64,000 nt of DNA, from positions 124,001 through 188,000 of the forward strand of contig NZ_BJYM01000004.1 in NCBI RefSeq assembly GCF_007991515.1, given 5' to 3'. The notes below the pieces were generated by a model. It worked only from the letters and a program-made list of their open reading frames with translations. It was not told the origin of the DNA and did no database searches. The DNA is from Oceanobacillus sojae. Lineage in GTDB: Bacteria; Bacillota; Bacilli; Bacillales; Amphibacillaceae. Position 1 is the first letter of the stretch, and the number at the start of each line of letters is the position of its first letter. Shown here piece after piece: positions 52,782-61,955 of the stretch. A program made the translations under genes and the position numbers.

Positions 52782-54128
52782 TTACATGAAAGGAAATTTA
52801 AATCCGCCTTTACCTTTTTTCCCTTTTTGCATATTGGTCATTTGCTTCATCATTTTTTTCATCTCTGAAAATTGCTTTAATAGGCGGTTTACAGCCGCAA
52901 CAGATGTTCCTGAACCTTTTGCAATACGTTTTCTTCTGCTTCCATTAATGATAGCAGGATCTTGACGTTCTTTCTTCGTCATGGATTGAATAATTGCTTC
53001 TACTTCTGTTAATTGACTTTCATCTAATTGCGCATTTTTCAACCCTTTCATTTTGTTAGCACCAGGAATCATTGCCATTAAGTCATCCAGCGGTCCCATT
53101 TGGCGAACCTGTCCCATTTGCTCCAAGAAATCATCAAATGTAAAGGACATCGTACGCATTTTTTCTTCTAATTCTTTTGCCTGCTTCTCATCAACATTAG
53201 TTTGTGCCTTTTCAATTAAGGAGAGAACATCACCCATGCCCAGAATTCTGGACGCCATGCGCTCAGGATGAAAAGCCTCTAATTGATCCAGTTTTTCACC
53301 CATCCCGGCAAATTTAATCGGCTTATCTGTAACTGCTTTGATAGAAAGTGCAGCGCCCCCGCGGGTATCTCCATCTAATTTTGTAAGAACTACTCCTGTA
53401 ATATCAAGCTGTTCATTAAAGCTCTCTGCTACATTGACAGCATCTTGTCCCGTCATAGAGTCAACCACTAAGAAAATTTCATCCGGTTTGACATCTGTTT
53501 TAATCTGCTGCAATTCTTCCATAAGATTCTCATCAACATGAAGACGGCCTGCTGTATCAATAATGACATAATCATTATGATCTTCTTTTGCCTTGGCAAT
53601 CGCCTGATTGGCAATATCAACAGGATTCGCCTCTATACCTAATGAAAACACAGGCATATCCAGCTGTGTTCCAAGTGTTTCCAGCTGTTTAATTGCCGCC
53701 GGACGATAGACATCACATGCAACTAATAAAGGATTGCGATTGTGCTTCTTACGTAAATGGTTAGCCAGCTTTCCGGTTGTCGTCGTTTTACCGGCACCTT
53801 GTAAACCAACCATCATAATAACAGTTGGTGGACGGTCGGCTACTGCAATTTTACTTTGTTCTCCGCCCATTAAATTTGTTAATTCATCTTTTACAACTTT
53901 AATAACCTGCTGTCCCGGAGTTAAGCTCTCCATCACTTCTTGCCCGACAGCTCTTTCTTTTATCCTGGCAATTAACTGTTTTACAACTTTGAAGTTTACG
54001 TCTGCTTCTAAAAGTGCCAGGCGGACTTCTCTTGTCATCTCTTTTACATCTTGCTCAGAGACCTTACCCTTACCAGTAATTTTCTTTATCGTACCCTGGA
54101 GACGGTCCGCTAATCCTTCAAATGCCAT
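52782..54128 (-). CDS. ffh: Signal recognition particle protein Ffh
   Basis: SRP54 GTPase for cotranslational membrane targeting. The N domain precedes G1 GLQGAGKTT (108-116); DTAGRL and TKLDGDTRGG follow. The Met-rich M domain is at about 330-430 and the tail is KGKKGKGGFKFPFM. Length 448 aa. ylxM, just upstream, is its known partner gene. Confidence 0.98.
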   Translation of the reverse strand: MAFEGLADRLQGTIKKITGKGKVSEQDVKEMTREVRLALLEADVNFKVVKQLIARIKERAVGQEVMESLTPGQQVIKVVKDELTNLMGGEQSKIAVADRPPTVIMMVGLQGAGKTTTTGKLANHLRKKHNRNPLLVACDVYRPAAIKQLETLGTQLDMPVFSLGIEANPVDIANQAIAKAKEDHNDYVIIDTAGRLHVDENLMEELQQIKTDVKPDEIFLVVDSMTGQDAVNVAESFNEQLDITGVVLTKLDGDTRGGAALSIKAVTDKPIKFAGMGEKLDQLEAFHPERMASRILGMGDVLSLIEKAQTNVDEKQAKELEEKMRTMSFTFDDFLEQMGQVRQMGPLDDLMAMIPGANKMKGLKNAQLDESQLTEVEAIIQSMTKKERQDPAIINGSRRKRIAKGSGTSVAAVNRLLKQFSEMKKMMKQMTNMQKGKKGKGGFKFPFM

Positions 54129-54141
54129 AGAAGGTATCCCC

Positions 54142-54459
54142 CTAATCTAAATCTTGTAATTGTTGAACATACTTCTTTACTTCCGGGCTTGTTACAGCTT
54201 CCGAAAGCTTTGAGATAATTTGCGTACGTTTTTCAAACTTCGAAAAAAGATGAAGCTTATCCTCATAGGACTCTAACATTTTTTCCGTTCTTTTAATATT
54301 ATCATATACAGCTTGTCTGGAAACTTCAAAGAGCTCGGAAATTTCGCCTAAAGAATAATCTTCGAGATAATACATTTCCATATAACTGCGCTGTTTTGGT
54401 GTTAACAGCGGTTGATAAAAGTCAAACAAATAATTTATCCGATTCGTCTTTTCCAGCAC
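54142..54459 (-). CDS. ylxM: YlxM/p13-family SRP-associated DNA-binding-like protein
   Basis: Small protein with a sigma70 region-4-like helix-turn-helix: [23 protein letters not shown] (part: [15 protein letters not shown]). In streptococci and B. subtilis YlxM is cotranscribed with ffh and linked to SRP function. The start is taken as GTG 54459, 8 nt after AGAGG, giving 105 aa aligned with the family; GTG 54468 is inside the ribosome binding site. Upstream is ftsY, 90 nt away. Confidence 0.94.
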   Translation of the reverse strand: MLEKTNRINYLFDFYQPLLTPKQRSYMEMYYLEDYSLGEISELFEVSRQAVYDNIKRTEKMLESYEDKLHLFSKFEKRTQIISKLSEAVTSPEVKKYVQQLQDLD

Positions 54460-54546
54460 CGGGTACACCTCTTGTTAAGTGATTTTCCTTTACATTTATC
54501 ATATCCAACAAAATCAGCAATTGTCAAGTAGACGAGCAGCTGTCGC

Positions 54547-55557
54547 CTATTTGTCTTCCTCTACTTCTTCATTTATTCCTAAATCAGAAAACAGCCCATA
54601 TACAAATGCATCTGCATCAAATTGCTGCAGGTCGTCAATTCCTTCACCTAAACCGACAAATTTCACAGGAATCTGCAGTTCATTACGAATAGCTAACACA
54701 ATTCCTCCTTTGGCAGTACCATCTAATTTTGTTAATACAATGCCTGTTACATCTGTTGCTTCTGAAAAAGTGCGTGCCTGCGTTAATGCATTCTGGCCTG
54801 TAGTCGCGTCCAAAACAAGCAGAACCTCATGGGGCGCACCAGGAATCTCACGTTCGATTACACGTTTTACCTTGGCAAGCTCATTCATCAGGTTTACTTT
54901 ATTTTGAAGTCTTCCGGCAGTGTCACAAATCAGAACATCCGCTTCACGGGATTTAGCAGCCTTAATTCCATCATAAATCACTGCTGCCGGATCGCTTCCT
55001 TCACTATGCTTAATCACCGGAACATCGGCGCGCTCTCCCCAAACCTCCAGCTGTTCAATTGCTCCGGCACGGAAGGTATCCCCAGCTGCTAAAATGACGT
55101 TCTTGCCGCCTGCTTTCAACTGGTGCGCAAGCTTACCGATGCTCGTTGTCTTCCCGACACCATTAACACCAACAACAAGAATAACCTGCAATCCCTCTCC
55201 ATCCAGCTGTAAATGCTGGATGGACTTATCTTCTTCACCATAATAAATTTCTACGAGTTTCTCCGAGATAACATCCTTTATCTCAGAAGAATCCTTAATT
55301 TTTTGACGTTTCACTTCCATTTTCAGTTCCTCGACAAGATCCATAACTGTCGAAACACCTACATCTGCTGTAATTAAAACCTCTTCTAACTCTTCAAAGA
55401 AGTCCTCGTCTACTTTACGATAACGCGCAATTAAGTCATTTATTTTCCCTGAGAAGGTATTTCTTGTCTTCGCCATACCTTCTTGATATTTCTCAGAAAC
55501 TTCCTTTGTCTCTTCATTTTGCTTAAAACGAGCTTTAAGCTTATCCATAAATCCCAT
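54547..55557 (-). CDS. ftsY: Signal recognition particle receptor FtsY
   Basis: SRP GTPase receptor. The Gram-positive form lacks a long acidic A domain; the N domain (about 30-115) precedes G1 GVNGVGKTT (130-138), with DTAGRLQN and TKLDGTAKGG. Length 336 aa is typical. It starts 12 nt after smc, likely in one transcript (rnc-smc-ftsY in B. subtilis). Confidence 0.98.
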   Translation of the reverse strand: MGFMDKLKARFKQNEETKEVSEKYQEGMAKTRNTFSGKINDLIARYRKVDEDFFEELEEVLITADVGVSTVMDLVEELKMEVKRQKIKDSSEIKDVISEKLVEIYYGEEDKSIQHLQLDGEGLQVILVVGVNGVGKTTSIGKLAHQLKAGGKNVILAAGDTFRAGAIEQLEVWGERADVPVIKHSEGSDPAAVIYDGIKAAKSREADVLICDTAGRLQNKVNLMNELAKVKRVIEREIPGAPHEVLLVLDATTGQNALTQARTFSEATDVTGIVLTKLDGTAKGGIVLAIRNELQIPVKFVGLGEGIDDLQQFDADAFVYGLFSDLGINEEVEEDK

Positions 55558-55569
55558 ATTGATATCCCC

Positions 55570-58500
55570 CTACGATTGAATCAATTCTTTTGTATCCTCT
55601 AAACGGACAGAAACAAGTCTTGATACGCCTGATTCCTGCATTGTTACACCATAAAGAACATCGGCTTCCTCCATGGTCCCTTTACGATGTGTTATTACGA
55701 TAAACTGCGTCTCACTGCTGAATTTCTTCACATACTTAGCAAAACGCACTACATTTGCTTCATCTAACGCTGCTTCTACTTCATCCAATATGCAGAAAGG
55801 AACTGGCCGGACACGCAAAATAGAAAAGAGAAGTGCAATTGCAGTTAAGGCCCGCTCTCCTCCTGATAAAAGACTTAAATGCTGCAGTTTTTTACCTGGC
55901 GGCTGTGCGATAATGTCTACGCCGGTTTCTAATAAATTTTTAGGATCTGTTAATTTCAACTCTGCGTGACCTCCGCCGAATAAATGCATAAATACTTGGG
56001 AGAACTCTTCCTTTATTTTTGAAAAGGTTGACTCAAATCTTTCTTTCATTTCCGTGTCCATCTCTCCAATAACAGTATATAGCGTTCTCTTTCCTTCTAC
56101 AAGGTCATCTCTTTGTTCCTTTAAAAACTGATATCTTTCAGAGATACGATCGTATTCACCAATAGCTCCCAGATTAATCGTGCCTAATTGGTTGATTTTA
56201 TCTTTTAAGCTGCTGACAACTGTTTTTGCCTCTTCCATGTTTTCAACCTTAGGATAATCCCGTTTCGCCATCTCATATGTCATCGTATACTCTTTTTCAA
56301 GCTGATGCAGACGGTTATCAAGCTCTACATCCATGCGATTGGATTTCACTTCCTGCTTTTGGTAATGCTCATTTGTAATGGCATACTGCTTCTGGGCTTC
56401 TTTCAGCTTCTCTTCAAGAGTCTGCTGGATATCGGAGCTTTCTTTTCTTTTTTTTCGGAGCCTTTCAATGCTTTCAGTTATTTCTTGTTTGGAGCTTCTG
56501 GTGCGAATAATTTTTTCTTCTATTTCTTCCTCGGTCTCTTCTTGATTTTTAATTGCTGTTATTGTTTCAAGCTCTTCTTCTACCTGCTTCTTTTCAAGCA
56601 CAGCCCGTTCAAGCTGTGTCTGCAACGCTTTTGTATTAGCCTGCTGATATTTAAAACGTTCTTCCTGCTCTGCTAATGCTACTTTAATTTCGTAGAATGA
56701 ATCCTGTAATTTTGCACGTGTTTCTTTTAATTTTGATTCTTCTTCTGTTAAATCATCTACTTCTTTTTGTACAATTTGAAGCTGCTTACTAATTTTTTCT
56801 AATTCCTTTGTCAGCACTTCATTTCGGTCTTCTAATTCTGTATGACTCTTTTCATTCTGCTTTTTATCCATATCATAGATGGATAAATTATCATTTATAG
56901 ATGTCAGTTTTGCCTGCAGCGTTTGAAAATCAGCTTGACTGTCCTGAACATCTTTTTGCATTTTCTGTACAGCTTGTTCAGTGAGATTTATTTTTTCATC
57001 TAATTCCCTTAAATAATCTCTTTTTTGTTGTACGCCTTTTTCGAACTGCTCTGTTTTTTGCTTGTATTCCCCTAATCTCATGTGCAGCTCTTGTAAATCT
57101 TTTTCACGGGTAAACAGAGATTGATTTTGCTTCTTCTGCGCCCCCCCTGACATAGACCCGCCCGGATGCACCATATCTCCATCTAAGGTCACAATCCGGT
57201 ATCTCCTATGCAGTTTTATTGCAATATCATTCGCATCACGTAATGTTTTGGCAATGACAACATTTCCGATTAAATGCTGTACAGCTTTTGCATATTTTTT
57301 TGCCTTTGGGCGTACTAATTCAGAAGCAATCCCGATAAAGCCGGGATGATTTTTTAATTCCTGCTTTCCTTCACTTGATAAAAAGCGCGGCTGGATAGAC
57401 TGCAGCGGCAGAAATGTTGCCCGTCCGCTATTGTTTTTTTTCAGCCAATTAATAGCTGCTCTTGCTGCCTGATCTGATTCCACAACAATATGCTGTGCCT
57501 GGCCTCCTAATACTGTTTCAATCGCTGTAATATAGTCCTTAGGGACATCAATCAGTTCAATTACTGCTCCTTCAATATCGGTTAATTTCCCTTCTTCTCT
57601 TGCCCGTAAAACCTGACGGACACCCTGAAAGAAGCCTTGGAAATCTTCCTTCATTTCTTCAAGCATTTCTTTTTTTGATTTTACCTTTTCAATATATTGA
57701 TAACCTTGATAAAGCTTTGATTGTGCATCTTCGTATTTTGCCCGTTCCGACTGCATTTCAAGCTTTAACGTCTTTAGTTTCTGATTTTTAGCTTCTAAAT
57801 TTTTCTGATGTGACTGCAGAATTGCTTCTACTGACGTTTGTTTATCCTCCAGCTCATTTCTTTCCGTGAGCATGCCTTTAAACTTCATTGATTGCGAAAC
57901 ATTTTTAGCATCAATTTGTTCCTGCTGCCGATTGACTGATTGCTTTTCATTTCGGTAAGCTGCCTGCTGATTCAATAATTCAATATACTCCGCCTTTAAA
58001 TCCTCAATTCGATTTGCAACGTCTTCCGGGCTTATTGCTAAATTCTTTTCTATTTCTTTTTTTTGGGTTAAGGTATCTGTTTTTTCTGCTTCCAGCTGCT
58101 CCAGCTTGTTCTGCTCTTTTGCTTTTTGCTCCTCGAGCACTTTTACATTAGAGATAACCCGATCTAATTGCTGAGCAAGTTTTTCTTTATTTTCGTCTGC
58201 ATGCTTGGAGCGTTCTTCAAATAACTGTTTTTTGCCTTCAAACTTCTCCAATCGTTCTGTTACATCTAATAAGTTTGACTGCTGCAGTTCTATCTCTGCT
58301 TCATACTGCTGTGCGAGTTCTTTTTCTTTACCTAAATCTTCTTCGATAAGACGAATTGTTTCCGATTGCTCTTTCTGTTTCCTCTCATTCACTGCTAAAT
58401 TTTCTAAAACCTGCTGCCATTCATTATGAATCTGCTCCATTTCGGTAATTAACACTGAAATCTCTGTTTCTTGAAGCTCGGCCTGTAAGGTCTGATATTC

Positions 58501-59139
58501 TTTTGCTTTTTTAGATTGCTGTTCAAGCGGCTCCAGCTGCTGTTCTATTTCATGAACAATATCCTCGACACGGTTCAGATTTTCCTGTGTTTCAGCCAGT
58601 TTATATTCGGCTTTTTTCTTACGCTGTTTATATTTTAAAACGCCTGCTGCTTCTTCAAAAATGACACGGCGCTCCTCCGCTTTTGAGCTGAGAATCTCTT
58701 CTACCCTGCCCTGACTGATGATAGAAAAAGCTTCTCTGCCCAGCCCCGAGTCAATAAACAAATCAACAATATCCTTCAGACGGCACGCCTGCTTATTTAT
58801 ATAAAATTCGCTTTCTCCAGAACGGTAAACTCTCCTGGTCACACTGACTTCCTCATAATCCAGCGGCACACGCTGGTCTTTATTATCTAATACAAGTGTT
58901 ACTTCAGCGATATTTAAAGGAGATCTTGAGTCGCTCCCCTGGAATATAATATCTTCCATTTTTGATCCGCGAAGGGATTTCATAGATTGTTCTCCCAGCA
59001 CCCAGCGTATCGCATCCGTAATATTACTTTTCCCGCTGCCATTTGGGCCTACTACCGCTGTCACACCAGGTACGAAATCTACACTAATACGCTCTGCAAA
59101 GGATTTAAATCCAACACTTTCTAATCGCTTTAAATGCAT
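55570..59139 (-). CDS. smc: Chromosome segregation protein SMC
   Basis: Core of bacterial condensin. Walker A GPNGSGKS is at residues 31-38 and the C-terminal ABC signature LSGGERALTAIALLF plus Walker B ILDEVEAALDE are near the end. Two long coiled-coil arms (about 165-500 and 660-1020) flank a hinge at about 505-650 with GGAQHIVVESD and GGSMSGG. The ATG at 59139 follows AGGAG and gives 1189 aa. It is separated from rnc by an element and a plus-strand gene, unlike B. subtilis. Confidence 0.98.
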   Translation of the reverse strand: MHLKRLESVGFKSFAERISVDFVPGVTAVVGPNGSGKSNITDAIRWVLGEQSMKSLRGSKMEDIIFQGSDSRSPLNIAEVTLVLDNKDQRVPLDYEEVSVTRRVYRSGESEFYINKQACRLKDIVDLFIDSGLGREAFSIISQGRVEEILSSKAEERRVIFEEAAGVLKYKQRKKKAEYKLAETQENLNRVEDIVHEIEQQLEPLEQQSKKAKEYQTLQAELQETEISVLITEMEQIHNEWQQVLENLAVNERKQKEQSETIRLIEEDLGKEKELAQQYEAEIELQQSNLLDVTERLEKFEGKKQLFEERSKHADENKEKLAQQLDRVISNVKVLEEQKAKEQNKLEQLEAEKTDTLTQKKEIEKNLAISPEDVANRIEDLKAEYIELLNQQAAYRNEKQSVNRQQEQIDAKNVSQSMKFKGMLTERNELEDKQTSVEAILQSHQKNLEAKNQKLKTLKLEMQSERAKYEDAQSKLYQGYQYIEKVKSKKEMLEEMKEDFQGFFQGVRQVLRAREEGKLTDIEGAVIELIDVPKDYITAIETVLGGQAQHIVVESDQAARAAINWLKKNNSGRATFLPLQSIQPRFLSSEGKQELKNHPGFIGIASELVRPKAKKYAKAVQHLIGNVVIAKTLRDANDIAIKLHRRYRIVTLDGDMVHPGGSMSGGAQKKQNQSLFTREKDLQELHMRLGEYKQKTEQFEKGVQQKRDYLRELDEKINLTEQAVQKMQKDVQDSQADFQTLQAKLTSINDNLSIYDMDKKQNEKSHTELEDRNEVLTKELEKISKQLQIVQKEVDDLTEEESKLKETRAKLQDSFYEIKVALAEQEERFKYQQANTKALQTQLERAVLEKKQVEEELETITAIKNQEETEEEIEEKIIRTRSSKQEITESIERLRKKRKESSDIQQTLEEKLKEAQKQYAITNEHYQKQEVKSNRMDVELDNRLHQLEKEYTMTYEMAKRDYPKVENMEEAKTVVSSLKDKINQLGTINLGAIGEYDRISERYQFLKEQRDDLVEGKRTLYTVIGEMDTEMKERFESTFSKIKEEFSQVFMHLFGGGHAELKLTDPKNLLETGVDIIAQPPGKKLQHLSLLSGGERALTAIALLFSILRVRPVPFCILDEVEAALDEANVVRFAKYVKKFSSETQFIVITHRKGTMEEADVLYGVTMQESGVSRLVSVRLEDTKELIQS

Positions 59140-59191
59140 AATCATTCTCCTAAAACTTACTAATCTTTATAGTTATTAAATCTATCGTACA

Positions 59192-59404
59192 TGTTCAAAA
59201 AGTCGGTAAATCAGAAACTAGAAGACCACAAAATACTTATCATTCGGAACTCGGACTGTAGTTATCGATATTATCCGGTTAATGAAATGAGTTTTGATGG
59301 TAATACACTAACTAACGTAGTATTATTCTGTAGCGGTCTCCTTAACATGAGAACATCGATGTAGTTACTCGTCCATCCGAAATCATTTGATGACTTTTTG
59401 TACA
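59192..59404. mobile_element. MITE-like element upstream of smc
   Basis: About 213 bp bounded by TGTTCAAAAAGTCGG (59192-59206) and GACTTTTTGTACA (59392-59404), an imperfect terminal inverted repeat. The interior is homologous, in inverted orientation, to the fliE-fliF element (59241-59316 against 32420-32498). No transposase and no plausible gene are inside. Confidence 0.75.
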
Positions 59405-59546
59405 ACTTCTTATATGATTGTCTTTCAAATTCTATGTAGAACATAATATGTTTTTCTATCATTTCCCGAATTCTTTAGCTAATATATTTTATCATATTAT
59501 GTCACTTTAGCCTATGTGTTGCACGCTATTAATTAAGAAACCGGTC

Positions 59547-59576
59547 TTTAACGATTTAGAAAAATTATGCTATAAT
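59547..59576 (+). promoter_or_regulatory. Sigma-A promoter of the UPF0435 gene
   Basis: A perfect TATAAT with extended TGC, preceded at 18 nt by TTTAAC, lies 37 nt upstream of the start codon on the plus strand. Confidence 0.65.
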
Positions 59577-59612
59577 AAATTCTGAACTAGGGACAGATAT
59601 AAGGAGGACATC

Positions 59613-59834
59613 ATGCAATTAGAACAGCCAAGTATAGAAAATATGGAATACATGCTTCAAGAATTAGCTGAAAAGCTGCAAGTAGTAAATCGTTCTATTA
59701 TGGATGCAGAGGATTACAATATCGAAAAATATGAAGATTTAAAATGGATGTATGATATGGTCGTAAGTAAAGGCCGTTTAAGCGCCTCAGAAACGCAAGC
59801 TTTTATTAATGAATTAGCGGCTATACGAAAATAA
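59613..59834 (+). CDS. UPF0435 (DUF1128) family protein
   Basis: The only plausible gene on the plus strand. It codes for a 73-aa acidic helical protein with the DUF1128 pattern (IENMEYMLQELAEKLQVVN, EKYEDLKWMYDMV, LSASETQAFINELAAIRK). The start has an excellent AAGGAGGACATC ribosome binding site and its own promoter. B. subtilis YfkK is a family member; function is unknown. It is convergent with rnc and divergent from smc, and shares a bidirectional terminator with rnc. Confidence 0.92.
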   Translation: MQLEQPSIENMEYMLQELAEKLQVVNRSIMDAEDYNIEKYEDLKWMYDMVVSKGRLSASETQAFINELAAIRK

Positions 59835-59843
59835 AGATTTAGT

Positions 59844-59896
59844 AAAAAACGTTACGCAAGAACAAGCAACCAAATTACTCTTGCGTAACGTTTTTT
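59844..59896. terminator. Bidirectional terminator between the UPF0435 gene and rnc
   Basis: AAAAAACGTTACGCAAG (59844-59860) pairs with CTTGCGTAACGTTTTTT (59880-59896), a 17-bp perfect stem with A- and T-runs on both sides. It serves the plus-strand gene and rnc. Confidence 0.92.
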
Positions 59897-59925
59897 GAGT
59901 TTTTTTCAAGATAAGGAACTCTTTT

Positions 59926-60612
59926 TTATTTTGGAAGTTTTTTCTCCAATGCTGCTTTCGCTGCCTTTTGCTCTGCTTCTTTTTTCGTTCTTCCATTCCC
60001 TTTTCCTGCCGGTTCTCCCTGAATCATAACCTGGGCAATAAACTCTTTATGATGAGAAGGACCCTGCTCACTAATAATTTGATATTCAATTTTTCTGTCT
60101 TTCTGCTGCTGGACAATTTCCTGCAGATGGCTTTTATAATCCATCACACTTGTTGATGTATCTACTGTTAATGTGGGGAAAATATGTGTGTTCAAAAAGT
60201 TCAGCACTGCATCAAAGCCTTGATCCAAATAGAGTGCTCCTAAAAAGGCCTCAAAAGCATCGGCTAAAATTGCCGGTCTTTGTCTCCCACCGGTCTTATC
60301 TTCTCCCTTCCCTAAAAGGATGTACTGTCCAAAGTTAGATTGCTTTGCGAAGACAGTTAAAGATGCTTCACAAACAATGGCCGCCCGTAATTTGGTCATT
60401 TCTCCTTCAGGCATATCGGGATTATTTCTATACAAATATTGTGAAACAGCTAATTCAAGCACTGCATCACCTAAAAATTCCAGCCGTTCATTATCCTTCA
60501 GCTTACTTTTTTTATATTCATTGACATAAGAAGAATGTGTAAATGCTTCTTTTAATAAATCCTTTTGTTGAAAGGTTATTCCTAATTCCTGTTCCAGCTG
60601 ACTTAAGTCCAT
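59926..60612 (-). CDS. rnc: Ribonuclease III
   Basis: Double-strand RNA endonuclease for rRNA and small RNA processing. The signature NERLEFLGDAVLEL is at 41-54 (Asp49 in the active site); the second catalytic Glu lies in DAFEAFLGALYLD. A dsRNA-binding domain occupies about 155-225. Length 228 aa. In B. subtilis it leads the rnc-smc-ftsY operon; here a bidirectional terminator and a plus-strand gene break that link. Confidence 0.98.
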   Translation of the reverse strand: MDLSQLEQELGITFQQKDLLKEAFTHSSYVNEYKKSKLKDNERLEFLGDAVLELAVSQYLYRNNPDMPEGEMTKLRAAIVCEASLTVFAKQSNFGQYILLGKGEDKTGGRQRPAILADAFEAFLGALYLDQGFDAVLNFLNTHIFPTLTVDTSTSVMDYKSHLQEIVQQQKDRKIEYQIISEQGPSHHKEFIAQVMIQGEPAGKGNGRTKKEAEQKAAKAALEKKLPK

Positions 60613-60631
60613 ATTAACCTCCTTTATTGTG

Positions 60632-60835
60632 TAAGAAAAAACAAGAAAATTATTTGGTCTTTAAAATACTGGTGTTCTTGCCGAGGGGATGTCCGCTGCG
60701 GAAAGTCGCTTTCCGCGGGCAACGCCTCAGCCCCCGGAAAGCGTAGTGTATTTCTGGGGCCTAAGATTAATCACCCCATGAAATCCGTTGCGGCGGCTAT
60801 CTCCAGCATTTTTTATACTTCTTTATACTTGCTTA
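60632..60835. repeat. Dispersed intergenic repeat, copy 2
   Basis: Non-coding element between acpP and rnc, sharing its left (TTTGGTCTTTAA...GATGTCCGCTGCG) and right (GGAAAGCGTAGTGTATTTC...CACCCCATGAAA...CGGCTATC) parts with 6531-6880. This copy is shorter and has an internal GCGGAAAG/CTTTCCGC palindrome. It lies in the same position relative to its neighbours: between a gene end with a hairpin and the next gene start. Confidence 0.8.
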
Positions 60836-60871
60836 TTCTTATAAATATTTACTTCCTCATAAACAATACAA

Positions 60872-60898
60872 GGAAAGCCTCTTTCAAAGAAGCTTTCC
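60872..60898 (-). terminator. Possible acpP terminator
   Basis: GGAAAGC pairs with GCTTTCC (60872-60878 with 60892-60898) about 18 nt after the acpP stop; the following TTGTATTGTTT is only a fair U tract. Confidence 0.45.
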
Positions 60899-60915
60899 CC
60901 TTAGCCATTTATTCA

Positions 60916-61149
60916 TTAAGATTTGCTGTTTATGTAATCCACAGCATCACCTACTGTATTAATCTTTTCAGCATCTTCATCAGCGATTTCAATATCAAAC
61001 TCGTCTTCTAATTCCATAACAAGCTCAACAACGTCTAATGAATCTGCTTCAAGGTCATCTTTAAATGAAGCTTCTAAAACTACTTTTTCTTCGTCTACAT
61101 CAAGACGATCAGCAATAATTGACTTTACTTGTTCAAATACGTCTGCCAT
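60916..61149 (-). CDS. acpP: Acyl carrier protein
   Basis: Carries growing acyl chains on 4'-phosphopantetheine at Ser37 ([10 protein letters not shown]). Very acidic, 77 aa, typical helical ACP. The ATG follows AAGGAGGTGAACGGG, one of the best ribosome binding sites in the window, in line with high expression. Last gene of fapR-plsX-fabD-fabG-acpP. Confidence 0.98.
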   Translation of the reverse strand: MADVFEQVKSIIADRLDVDEEKVVLEASFKDDLEADSLDVVELVMELEDEFDIEIADEDAEKINTVGDAVDYINSKS

Positions 61150-61214
61150 TCCCGTTCACCTCCTTTCAAGAATATACCATTATTTTTTGTTTTTATTTTT
61201 GTTCTGCAATTGTA

Positions 61215-61955
61215 TTACATCACCATTCCACCGTCAATATGAATGGTCTGCCCTGTAATATAATTCGCATCCTCGCTTGCTAAAAAGCGGACAACTCTTG
61301 CTACATCTTCCGGTTTTCCTAAACGCTCAAGTGGTACCAATTGTAATAAAGATTCTTGCTGTTCTTCACTTAATTGATCGGTCATATCTGTAGAAATAAA
61401 ACCTGGAGCAACGGCATTCACCAAGATATTGCGGGAGGCCAGCTCCTTTGCTGTCGTTTTAGTCAAACCGATTACACCGGCTTTTGCTGCAACATAGTTA
61501 GCCTGTCCAGGATTTCCACTCACTCCGACAATAGATGCAACATTAATAATACGTCCTGCTTTTTGTTTCATCATTTGACGGCTGACTGCTTTTGTACACA
61601 AGAATGTACCTTTAAGATTTGTTTGAATCACCTGATCAAATTCATCTTCCTTCATTCGCATCAACAAATTATCTTTGGTAATCCCGGCATTGTTAACCAG
61701 AATATCTATCGAACCGAATTCTTTAATTGCCTGCTTCATTAATTGCTTTACAGACTCTTCATCAGCAACATTTGCCTGAATTTTAACTGCTTTTACACCA
61801 AGATCCTGGATTTCTCCCACAACCTCTTCGGCTTTTGCTTCACTTCCTGAGTAATTTACAATAATATTGGCTCCATTTTTAGCCAGCTCCAAAGCAATTG
61901 CTCTGCCAATTCCCCTGGAAGCTCCTGTTACTACTGCTGTTTGACCTTGTAACAT
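61215..61955 (-). CDS. fabG: 3-oxoacyl-[acyl-carrier-protein] reductase
   Basis: NADPH-dependent reduction of beta-ketoacyl-ACP in fatty acid elongation. Short-chain dehydrogenase with TGASRGIG at 10-17, NNAG at 88-91 and catalytic Ser141, Tyr154, Lys158. Length 246 aa. The start overlaps the fabD stop by one base, so the two are coupled. Confidence 0.97.
   Translation of the reverse strand: MLQGQTAVVTGASRGIGRAIALELAKNGANIIVNYSGSEAKAEEVVGEIQDLGVKAVKIQANVADEESVKQLMKQAIKEFGSIDILVNNAGITKDNLLMRMKEDEFDQVIQTNLKGTFLCTKAVSRQMMKQKAGRIINVASIVGVSGNPGQANYVAAKAGVIGLTKTTAKELASRNILVNAVAPGFISTDMTDQLSEEQQESLLQLVPLERLGKPEDVARVVRFLASEDANYITGQTIHIDGGMVM

Noticed and set aside
53734-54150. Plus-strand frame of 138 codons
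   Set aside because: Antisense to ffh, which is intact and certain; the composition mirrors the other strand.
56305-56676. Plus-strand frame of 123 codons rich in Phe and Leu
   Set aside because: Antisense to the Glu/Lys/Gln-rich coiled coil of SMC, which forces Phe/Leu-rich shadows; not a membrane protein gene.
59271-59462. Minus-strand frame of 63 codons upstream of smc
   Set aside because: It covers the MITE-like element, has no ribosome binding site and resembles no family.
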